A stretch of 35,771 bases of DNA, taken from the NCBI GenBank assembly GCA_031259605.1, contig JAIRLE010000185.1, forward strand, positions 1-35,771, in the 5' to 3' direction. Origin of the DNA: Zoogloeaceae bacterium (GTDB lineage Bacteria; Pseudomonadota; Gammaproteobacteria; Burkholderiales; Rhodocyclaceae). Both the position numbers and the translations under genes were made by a program. The notes under the pieces were generated by a model. That model was not told the DNA's origin, made no database searches, and saw nothing but the letters and a program-made list of their open reading frames with translations. Of this stretch, positions 1 through 6,636 are shown piece after piece. Positions within the stretch are counted from its first letter, which is position 1, and every line of letters begins with the position of its first letter.

Positions 1-63
1 GGATTATAGAGTCTGGCGCGGCGACGCGCAATGTTTGTTCGGGAGGGAATCGCATGAATGCTC

Positions 64-89
64 ACCCTCTCCCGCAAGCGGGAGAGGGT
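64..89. repeat. Perfect GC-rich palindrome
   Basis: A 12-base arm (ACCCTCTCCCGC) is followed after two bases by its exact reverse complement. Neither strand has a T-run after it, so it does not look like a simple intrinsic terminator. It lies downstream of lgt1 and about a dozen bases from a copy of the interspersed repeat. Palindromes of this kind are common as dispersed extragenic elements in high-GC proteobacteria. That assignment is inference, because only this copy is in the window. Confidence 0.6.
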
Positions 90-101
90 GGCCCAGTCCC
101 A

Positions 102-255
102 GCAAGAAATTAGCGGCAGAGCCCTTCAGGGCTGCCGGTCTAACGTCATTGGGAAGGGGGTTCTCTCTCCTCGAGAATGGCTACGGTCGAACCCCCGGCC
201 TTCGCGCCTTTCTTACGGGCGGGGTTTCAAAAACCGGAGTTCGTTTTACGTTGAA
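102..255 (+). repeat. Interspersed repeat, copy 1 (with internal insert)
   Basis: It begins GCAAGAAATTAGCGGCAG, contains the hairpin CCCTTCAGGG within GGCAG...CTGCC, and ends CCGGAGTTCGTTTTACGTTGAA-like at 255. It matches the copies at 10763-10879 and 32011-32126 over their whole length. Unlike those, it carries about 33 extra bases (about 163-195) between the GGGAAGGGG and CCTTCGCGCC blocks, bracketed by GGGGGTT and AACCCCC. The right-hand part is inside the lgt1 reading frame, and the lgt1 stop codon falls within the insert. Confidence 0.85.
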
Positions 256-1050
256 AGCGGTGTCGTCTTGCGCCCTCAGGAAAGCGCGCCCGGCGCGCCA
301 AAGCAGAAAAAGACCGGCGATAATCATCGGCAGGGAGAGCCACTGCCCCATGCTGATGGTGTAGGAAAAGCCGAAAATGCCCGCATCCGGCTCGCGGAAG
401 AATTCAACAAGCGCGCGAAAAACGCCATACCCCAGCAGGAAAGCGCCGGAAACCGCGCCCGTGGGACGCGGTTTTCTCGAATACATCCAGAGAATGACGA
501 ACAGCGCCAAGCCTTCCATCGCGGCATGGTAGAGTTGGACCGGATGACGGGGCAAGCGGTCGACATGCGGGAAAATCATCGCCCAGGGAAGCGCGGGGTC
601 GGCCACGCGTCCCCAGATTTCCCCGTTGATGAAATTGCCGATGCGCCCGAGCAGCAAACCCATGGGCGCCAGCGGCGCGACGAAATCGCCGACTTCCAGC
701 CAACCCCTGCCGTGCCGCCTTGCCCAGAACAGGGCGGCGAGCAAGACGCCGACAAGCCCGCCGTGAAAACTCATGCCGCCTTTCCAGATTTGCAGGATGT
801 CCAGCGGGTTGGCGAAATAGTATTCCGGCGCGTAAAACAATACCTGTCCCAGGCGGCCGCCAATCACCAGGCCGATGAATAGGGTAAACATCAGGCTTTC
901 CAGCGTTTCCACGCCCCAGCCCTGTCGTCCGCGCAGACGCGCCAACCACAAGGCGAGCAGGTAGGATGCCAGATACATGACGCCATACCAGCGAATGGAA
1001 AATTCGCCAACGGAAAAAGCAACGGGATCGATGTCGGGATAAATCAGCAT
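181..1050 (-). CDS. lgt: Prolipoprotein diacylglyceryl transferase (paralogue 1)
   Basis: Lgt moves the diacylglyceryl group of phosphatidylglycerol onto the lipobox cysteine of prelipoproteins in the inner membrane. The protein has 289 residues and several hydrophobic segments. The family signatures are present: His96 in SFHGG, GRIGNFINGEIWGR at 135-148 (Arg136), and GYGVFRALVEFFREPD around 207-222 with Tyr208, Arg212 and Glu216. The tail SMGQWLSLPM is canonical. From about residue 266 the protein is encoded by the interspersed repeat, so the last ~24 residues are probably an acquired, non-conserved tail. It lies 65 bases downstream of the second lgt on the same strand. No strong Shine-Dalgarno sequence precedes the ATG at 1050. 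The canonical body makes this the better candidate for the housekeeping enzyme. Confidence 0.93.
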   Translation of the reverse strand: MLIYPDIDPVAFSVGEFSIRWYGVMYLASYLLALWLARLRGRQGWGVETLESLMFTLFIGLVIGGRLGQVLFYAPEYYFANPLDILQIWKGGMSFHGGLVGVLLAALFWARRHGRGWLEVGDFVAPLAPMGLLLGRIGNFINGEIWGRVADPALPWAMIFPHVDRLPRHPVQLYHAAMEGLALFVILWMYSRKPRPTGAVSGAFLLGYGVFRALVEFFREPDAGIFGFSYTISMGQWLSLPMIIAGLFLLWRAGRAFLRAQDDTAFNVKRTPVFETPPVRKARRPGVRP

Positions 1051-1115
1051 TTCAGGATGGCCGGGGTGCGCAAAATGCGGTCATGTACAAAAATTTCATA
1101 TACTGCGTCGGTGGT

Positions 1116-2165
1116 TCATGTTGCGTCGCGCGGCGCTTGCGTTCTTGCGCCGAAATCCGGATTCAACAGCGCATATACCCGCGCCGCCGCCGCGCGGTCC
1201 GGAGTGTAGGCCGTCCACAACAGCAGGCCGCCCAGCGCCATCATCAGCAAGGAAAGGCATTGTCCCATGCTCAGGATGCTGTTTTCTTCCAGCACCATGC
1301 CGCCGCCGCTCAGGTCACGCACCAGTTCGATCAGGGCGCGCAGCACGCCATAACCAAGAAAGAACGCGCCCGGCACGGCAAGGAACCAGCGCCTTGTCCT
1401 GTCGGCATACCAGAGGAGCGCAAGACTGGCGGCAATCAATGGACAGGAAAGCCATGGCCCCCACTCGACCCCATACGACGCGGCAAAAATGCCTTTGTCC
1501 GGCTCACGGAAGAATTCGACGATAAAGCGGAAAAAACCATAACCCAGCAGAAAAACGCCGGAGACCGCGCCCGTGGGACGCGCCTTGCCCGCAAAAATCC
1601 ACAGGATGACAAACAGCGCCAATCCTTCCAGCGCCGCATGGTAGATCTGTACCGGATGCCGTGCCAGCGCGTCGGCTTTGGGAAACACCATCGCCCAGAG
1701 CAACGCGGGATTGGCGGCGCGCCCCCAGAGTTCGCCATTGATGAAATTGCCGATGCGCCCGAACATCAGGGCAAGGGGAATCAACGGCGCGATGAAGTCC
1801 GTGGCCACCCACCATTCGCGCCGCAACTTCCAGGCAACATACAACAAGGCGAAAATGACGCCGAAGAATCCTCCGTGAAAACTCATGCCGCCTTCCGAAA
1901 AGGCAAGAATCGCCCAGGGGTGCGCCAGGTAATATGCCGGGTTGTAGAGCAGCACATAGCCCAGTCTGCCGCCCAGTCCAACGCCGAGAAACACATAAAA
2001 AGCCGCCTCGTTGATCTGCCTTGGCGTACATGCCGGTTGCCGCCGCACATGCACATGCGCCAGCCACCAGGAAGAAAGGAACGCCAGCAGATACATCAGC
2101 CCATACCAGCGCATGACCAGATGGCCGAGGGTAAACGCAACGGGATCGGGTTGGGGGTGGATCAT
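1116..2165 (-). CDS. lgt: Prolipoprotein diacylglyceryl transferase paralogue 2 with duplicated C-terminal module
   Basis: A second Lgt of 349 residues, about 60-80 longer than usual. It keeps His97 in SFHGG, GRIGNFINGELWGR (Arg137), and GYGFFRFIVEFFREPD with Tyr209, Arg213 and Glu217. After the expected last membrane segment a further unit appears at 264-318. It repeats the layout of 199-253: GAFFLGYGVLRALIE (Tyr272, Arg276, Glu280), then ILSMGQCLSL and a hydrophobic helix. The first unit has EWGPWLSCPL where family members have SMGQ-LSLPM, whereas the added unit has the canonical SMGQ form. The gene lies between the spermidine-synthase-like gene and lgt1 on the same strand and may be co-transcribed with them. 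Activity is unproven; it may be specialised or only partly active. Confidence 0.88.
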   Translation of the reverse strand: MIHPQPDPVAFTLGHLVMRWYGLMYLLAFLSSWWLAHVHVRRQPACTPRQINEAAFYVFLGVGLGGRLGYVLLYNPAYYLAHPWAILAFSEGGMSFHGGFFGVIFALLYVAWKLRREWWVATDFIAPLIPLALMFGRIGNFINGELWGRAANPALLWAMVFPKADALARHPVQIYHAALEGLALFVILWIFAGKARPTGAVSGVFLLGYGFFRFIVEFFREPDKGIFAASYGVEWGPWLSCPLIAASLALLWYADRTRRWFLAVPGAFFLGYGVLRALIELVRDLSGGGMVLEENSILSMGQCLSLLMMALGGLLLWTAYTPDRAAAARVYALLNPDFGARTQAPRDAT

Positions 2166-2261
2166 CGGGGGTCGGGAATCAGGAGCACGGCGAATGCCGC
2201 TGCGGACGACGGGACGGGTAATTTAACCTGTTGCGCGGATTCTGTCACGCCATGCGTGCCT

Positions 2262-3014
2262 TCAAAGCCGTAGTCTGCCATCGGGCGCGGCAAGGGTCAG
2301 TTGCAGGCGGGAGAGAGCGGGGCGCAGATCGAGGCCGGTTCGGTTCTTGAGGGAAAGGGCGCGTTCGCGTAATTCTGTCAGCGGAAAATCCTGTGGCGCG
2401 TCGGCAAACCCCATGGCCACCACATTGCCGTTGTCGCCGGAGGGAAAGTAGAGACTGCGCCCCGAAAAGGCGCGGCGGATGCGCCGCAAATTGGCCTGGA
2501 AGCCCCGGCGATACCCCAGGAGATTGCAGACAAAAGCGCCGCCCGCACCCAGCGCCGCGCGGCAACGCGCGTAAAATGCCGCGCCGGAAAGCGCGCCGCT
2601 GCTTCCCGCCGCGTCGAAGCCATCCTGGAGAATCAGATCGAAGCAGGCTTGCGGTGTGTTGGTCGTCATCCACGCGGCGGCATCGTCAATGATGATGTCA
2701 ATCCTGGGTGAATCCGGCAATTTGAAAAGCTGTCGCGCCACGGGCGGCACGTCGGGATTGATTTCGAGCACGCAAAAGCAGGCGTCCGGAAAATGCCGGT
2801 AGAGAAACTTGAGTTGCGAAGCCGCGCCCAACCCCACCAGCAGACAGCGCCGCAACGGTTTGGCGTTGAGCAGGAGCGGCAACAGCATTTCCCGCGTATA
2901 GGCGATTTCCAGCGCCCAGGGCCGCGCAATCCGCATCGCGCCCTGTATCCACTCCGAGCCAAAATGCAGGTAGCGCACACTTTCCGTCTCGCTCACCTCG
3001 ATTGAATACTTCAT
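2262..3014 (-). CDS. Spermidine-synthase-like SAM-dependent protein
   Basis: A 250-residue Rossmann-fold protein of the spermidine synthase/methyltransferase type. The nucleotide-binding loop is LLVGLGAAS at about 58-66, the acidic end of strand 2 is LEINPD at 83-88, IDDAAAW lies near 109-115, and DLILQDGFDA at 126-135 sits where the polyamine synthases carry their catalytic Asp loop. The start at 3014 was chosen because AAGGAGAGGA immediately precedes it. The reading frame continues upstream but without family similarity. No adjacent S-adenosylmethionine decarboxylase gene is present, so true spermidine synthase activity is not established. It lies upstream of the two lgt genes on the same strand. 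Start and fold are well supported; the substrate is unknown. Confidence 0.8.
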   Translation of the reverse strand: MKYSIEVSETESVRYLHFGSEWIQGAMRIARPWALEIAYTREMLLPLLLNAKPLRRCLLVGLGAASQLKFLYRHFPDACFCVLEINPDVPPVARQLFKLPDSPRIDIIIDDAAAWMTTNTPQACFDLILQDGFDAAGSSGALSGAAFYARCRAALGAGGAFVCNLLGYRRGFQANLRRIRRAFSGRSLYFPSGDNGNVVAMGFADAPQDFPLTELRERALSLKNRTGLDLRPALSRLQLTLAAPDGRLRL

Positions 3015-3217
3015 TCCTCTCCTTGATCCATTGCGTATGGCGGCACATGTCCATGCCAGCCCGTACCGCGATTCTGCCATGCCGTTGCGCGGAACATATC
3101 GATTCTACGATCCTTGACGCGCCGCCCATGCAGGCTGTAGCGAACAGACCAAACTACGCGCCGTTTCCTCTGCTGTTCATTGCGTCTCGCGCATGAATGT
3201 CCCCATGTCTGTCGCTG

Positions 3218-3226
3218 TGCTATATT
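3218..3226 (+). promoter_or_regulatory. Candidate extended -10 promoter for tig
   Basis: TGCTATATT is a good extended -10 element (TG-N-TATATT) 40 bases upstream of the tig start. No convincing -35 is seen, as is usual for extended -10 promoters. CCCCATGT at 3201-3208 resembles a heat-shock -10 box but has no CTTGAAA partner. Confidence 0.45.
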
Positions 3227-3265
3227 TGCGCGTTTCTGTTTTTGGCTCTTGTGCAAGGACTTTTC

Positions 3266-4579
3266 ATGGAAAACACCGCCCAGAATATCAATCCGCTGGA
3301 ACGCAGCCTGGATATTTCCGTGCCGCTGGATGCGCTCAATACCGCTATCGACGAGCGGTTGCGGCGCATGAGCCGTTCCGTGAAAATGCCTGGATTCCGT
3401 CCCGGCAAGGCGCCGCTTGCCATCATGCGCCAGCAGTATGGCGGCAAGGCGTATGGCGACGCGCTGGAAGATGCCGTGAAGATGGCCTTTGGCAAGGCCG
3501 CCGCAGAACAGAAATTCAATGTGGCGGGCTATCCCCGCATCGAACCCAAGCCGCATCAGGAAGCCAATGACAAGACGCTGGAATTCTCCGCCATTTTCGA
3601 GGTTTTCCCGGAATTCGTTCCCGGCGACATGTCCGGCGCCCGGATCGAGCGTCCGGTACTGGAGGTCACCGATGTCGAAGTCGATAAAACCATCGACATC
3701 CTGCGGCGGCAACGGGTGCGCTACAACCCTGTCGAGCGCGGCGCGGCCAAGGACGATCGCGTGGTGGTCAGTTTCTGCGGCAAGAAGAACGGTGAAGCCT
3801 TTGAAGGCGGCAGCGCCGAAGAATTCCCTTTCGTGCTTGGCAAGAACACGATGCTGCCGGATTTCGAGTCCGCCGTGGAAGGCTTGAAAGCCGGGGAATC
3901 GAAAGCCTTTGATCTTGTCTTCCCGCAGGATTACGCCACCGGGCATCTGGCGGGCGAGACGGTACAGTTCGAGGTGACGGTCAAACAGGTGATGGCACCG
4001 GCCCTGCCGGAAGTGGATGCGGAATTCGCCCGAACCCTGGGGGTCGAGGATGGCGACATCGCCAAGATGCGCGCCGAAATCGAAGGCAATCTGAAGCGCG
4101 AAGTGAAAAAGCGCATCGATGCCCGTCTCAAGGAACAGGCGCTGGACGCCCTGCTGAACGCCAATCCGATCCCCGTGCCGCAGACGCTGGTCGACATGGA
4201 AGTACGGAACATGATGGAAAATGCCCGTCATGACCTTGAAAAACGCGGCGCGGACAGCAAGAAATTCCCCATGCAGCCAGAATGGTTCGCGGAACGCGCC
4301 AAACGCCGCGTAACGCTCGGCCTGGTTTTTGCCGAAGTGATCAAGATCGGCGGTCTGCGCGCCCGGCCAGAACAGATCCGCGCCTTGATCGAAGAGGCCG
4401 CCGAAACCTACGAAACGCCGCAGGAAATGGTGAAATCCGTATATGCCAATGCCCGCGCGCTGGCCGACGTGGAAAATACGGCGACGGAAAACAACGTGGT
4501 CGCCTGGACGCTGGAGCGCGTCACGGTCACGGAGAAGGCGGTTGCCTTTGAGGAACTGATGGGGCTGCAACCCGTCTGA
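3266..4579 (+). CDS. tig: Trigger factor (ribosome-associated chaperone and peptidyl-prolyl isomerase)
   Basis: Trigger factor binds the ribosome near the exit tunnel and shields nascent chains. The 437-residue protein has the ribosome-docking signature GFRPGKAP at 43-50, a central FKBP-like isomerase region (about 160-245, with FPQDYATGHLAGETVQFEV) and an alpha-helical C-terminal chaperone region. The ATG at 3266 is chosen because CAAGGA precedes it and the protein then starts where the family starts; the frame is open a further 23 codons upstream without similarity. It is the first gene of tig-clpP-clpX-lon, the usual proteobacterial order. The length is normal and no key region is missing. 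Confidence 0.97.
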   Translation: MENTAQNINPLERSLDISVPLDALNTAIDERLRRMSRSVKMPGFRPGKAPLAIMRQQYGGKAYGDALEDAVKMAFGKAAAEQKFNVAGYPRIEPKPHQEANDKTLEFSAIFEVFPEFVPGDMSGARIERPVLEVTDVEVDKTIDILRRQRVRYNPVERGAAKDDRVVVSFCGKKNGEAFEGGSAEEFPFVLGKNTMLPDFESAVEGLKAGESKAFDLVFPQDYATGHLAGETVQFEVTVKQVMAPALPEVDAEFARTLGVEDGDIAKMRAEIEGNLKREVKKRIDARLKEQALDALLNANPIPVPQTLVDMEVRNMMENARHDLEKRGADSKKFPMQPEWFAERAKRRVTLGLVFAEVIKIGGLRARPEQIRALIEEAAETYETPQEMVKSVYANARALADVENTATENNVVAWTLERVTVTEKAVAFEELMGLQPV

Positions 4580-4607
4580 ATGGACAACACACGCAAGGAA
4601 AACAATC

Positions 4608-5228
4608 ATGGAATACGACGCAACGAAACCCAGGGCGTTGGGACTGGTGCCGATGGTGGTGGAACAAAGCGGTCGTGGCGAGCGCGCCTACGACATTTAT
4701 TCCCGCCTGCTGAAAGAGCGGGTGGTGTTTCTGGTCGGGCAGGTGACGGACGACATGGCCAACCTAGTGGTGGCGCAACTCCTCTTCCTGGAGGCGGAAA
4801 ACCCTGACAAGGATATTTCCCTGTACATCAACTCACCTGGCGGTTCGGTGACGGCGGGGCTTTCCATCTATGACACCATGCAGTTCATCAAGCCCGACAT
4901 TTCCACCCTGTGCATGGGGCAGGCGGCTTCCATGGGCGCATTCCTGCTGTGCGCCGGCGCGAAAGGCAAACGCTACGCGCTGCCCAACGCGCGGGTAATG
5001 ATTCACCAGCCGTTCGGCGGCTTCCAGGGCCAGGCTTCCGACATCGCCATTCATGCCAAGGAAATCCTCGCCATCCGCGAAAAGCTGAATCGCATCATGG
5101 CCGAGCATACCGGGCAGCCGGTCGAGCGCATCGAGAAGGATACCGACAGGGACAACTTCCTTTCCGCGCCGGAAGCCGCGGAATATGGCCTGATTGACCA
5201 GGTGATGACGCGCCGCGACGCGGCGTGA
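4608..5228 (+). CDS. clpP: ATP-dependent Clp protease proteolytic subunit
   Basis: ClpP forms the tetradecameric serine protease chamber that degrades proteins unfolded by ClpX or ClpA. The 206-residue protein has Ser108 in GQAASMGAFLL, His133 in MIHQPFGG and Asp182 in DTDRDNF. The spacing matches that of the E. coli triad. The N-terminal segment before AYDIYSRLLKERVVFL is probably a short propeptide. It starts 28 bases after tig with AAGGA upstream, and clpX follows after 29 bases, so the three genes are likely one transcript. Confidence 0.98.
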   Translation: MEYDATKPRALGLVPMVVEQSGRGERAYDIYSRLLKERVVFLVGQVTDDMANLVVAQLLFLEAENPDKDISLYINSPGGSVTAGLSIYDTMQFIKPDISTLCMGQAASMGAFLLCAGAKGKRYALPNARVMIHQPFGGFQGQASDIAIHAKEILAIREKLNRIMAEHTGQPVERIEKDTDRDNFLSAPEAAEYGLIDQVMTRRDAA

Positions 5229-5257
5229 TCTTTTAAAAACCCGCTGGAGACGCCCAA

Positions 5258-6529
5258 ATGACGGACAAGGATAAACGCGGCAGCGAAAAACTGTTGTATT
5301 GCTCGTTCTGCGGCAAGAGTCAGCATGAGGTGAAAAAGCTGATTTCCGGGCCGCCTTCCGTATTCATCTGCGACGAGTGCGTTGCGCTTTGCAACGACAT
5401 CGTTCGCGACGAACTGCCCGCCGATCAGCTCCTGCATCATGAGGAGGACAGCCTGCCCTTGCCGCGCGACATCGCCAGGCATCTCGACGATTACGTCGTC
5501 GGCCAGGAAACCGCCAAGCGCGTCCTGGCGGTGGCGGTGTACAACCATTACAAGCGTCTGCGCTATCGGGGCAAGGTCGATGACGTGGAACTGACCAAGA
5601 GCAACATCCTGCTCATCGGCCCCACCGGTTCCGGCAAGACCCTGCTGGCGCAAACGCTGGCGCGCATGTTGCACGTCCCCTTTGCCATGGCCGACGCCAC
5701 CACGCTCACCGAAGCGGGCTACGTCGGCGAGGATGTGGAAAACATCATTCAGAAGCTCCTGCAAACCTGCAACTACGATGTCGAAAAGGCGCAGCAGGGC
5801 ATCATCTACATCGACGAGATCGACAAGATCTCGCGCCGTTCGGAAAACCCGTCGATTACCCGCGATGTCTCCGGAGAAGGCGTGCAGCAGGCGCTGTTGA
5901 AGCTGATTGAGGGCACCATTGCCTCCGTCCCGCCGCAGGGCGGGCGTAAAAAGCCCAACCAGGATTTCGTCCAGGTGGATACCTCCAACATCCTGTTCAT
6001 CTGCGGCGGCGCGTTCGACGGGCTGGAAAAAATCATCCAGGCGCGTTCCGAAAAAAACAGCATCGGCTTTGCCGCCATGGTGAAAGGCAAAAACGAAAAG
6101 CGGATTGGCGACGTGCTGCGCGGCGTGGAACCCGACGACCTGATCAAGTTCGGCTTGATCCCGGAACTCATTGGCCGTCTGCCAGTGGTCGCCGCCTTGC
6201 AGGAACTGGAAGAATCGATGCTGGTGCGCATCCTGATCGAGCCGAAAAACGCGATGATCAAGCAATACCAGAAACTTTTCGATATGGAGGCCGCGGAACT
6301 GGAAGTGCGTCCCGCCGCGCTGGCCGCCATTGCCCAACAGGCGTTGGACAGGAAGATCGGCGCGCGTGGCCTGCGTTCCATCCTGGAAAAGGTATTGCTC
6401 GACATCATGTACGATCTGCCGGGCATGGAGAACGTAACCAAGGTGGTGATTGACGAGAACATGGTGCGCGGCGACGCCAAGCCCTTGCTGATCTACGCCG
6501 ATCAACCGAGGATTTCCGGCTCCAATTGA
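5258..6529 (+). CDS. clpX: Clp protease ATP-binding subunit ClpX
   Basis: ClpX is an AAA+ unfoldase that recognises substrates and feeds them to ClpP. Of 423 residues, the N-terminal zinc-binding domain has Cys15, Cys18, Cys38 and Cys41. Walker A is GPTGSGKT at 121-128, the pore loop GYVGED at 154-159 and Walker B IYIDEID at 183-189. The sensor-2 region with GARGLRSILE follows near the C-terminus. The length is typical. Transcription is probably shared with clpP. Just after the stop codon lies a 10-bp hairpin, then a separate promoter candidate for lon. Confidence 0.98.
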   Translation: MTDKDKRGSEKLLYCSFCGKSQHEVKKLISGPPSVFICDECVALCNDIVRDELPADQLLHHEEDSLPLPRDIARHLDDYVVGQETAKRVLAVAVYNHYKRLRYRGKVDDVELTKSNILLIGPTGSGKTLLAQTLARMLHVPFAMADATTLTEAGYVGEDVENIIQKLLQTCNYDVEKAQQGIIYIDEIDKISRRSENPSITRDVSGEGVQQALLKLIEGTIASVPPQGGRKKPNQDFVQVDTSNILFICGGAFDGLEKIIQARSEKNSIGFAAMVKGKNEKRIGDVLRGVEPDDLIKFGLIPELIGRLPVVAALQELEESMLVRILIEPKNAMIKQYQKLFDMEAAELEVRPAALAAIAQQALDRKIGARGLRSILEKVLLDIMYDLPGMENVTKVVIDENMVRGDAKPLLIYADQPRISGSN

Positions 6530-6536
6530 AGACGCT

Positions 6537-6569
6537 GCCAGCGCGCGTATTTGCGATTTGCGCGCTGGC
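6537..6569. other. Strong hairpin between clpX and lon
   Basis: GCCAGCGCGC at 6537-6546 pairs perfectly with GCGCGCTGGC at 6560-6569 across a 13-base loop. It lacks a following T-run, so rho-independent termination is uncertain. It could attenuate clpX read-through or protect the 3' end of the tig-clpP-clpX message. Confidence 0.5.
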
Positions 6570-6597
6570 TTGAAAAATTCATTATCATCCCTATTTT
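6569..6597 (+). promoter_or_regulatory. Candidate sigma-32 (heat shock) promoter of lon
   Basis: CTTGAAA at 6569-6575 is the consensus sigma-32 -35 box. After 13 bases comes CCCTATTT at 6589-6596, one mismatch from CCCCATNT. The same stretch also reads as sigma-70 TTGAAA-N16-TATTTT. It is 40 bases upstream of the lon ATG. lon is a known heat-shock regulon member in E. coli, which fits. Confidence 0.65.
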
Positions 6598-6636
6598 CGT
6601 CACTGCCCTTCTCTCCCATACCTTCAAGGCGTCCCC

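Noticed and set aside
3011..4609. Long minus-strand frame opposite trigger factor
   Set aside because: An antisense shadow of tig with atypical composition (many His, Phe, Gly) and no recognisable motif. The same holds for frames opposite clpX (5051-6619), lon (6502-8010) and gltB (21534-23030).
6537..6569. Hairpin after clpX as a definite rho-independent terminator
   Set aside because: The stem is perfect but no T-run follows on the plus strand; kept only as a hairpin.
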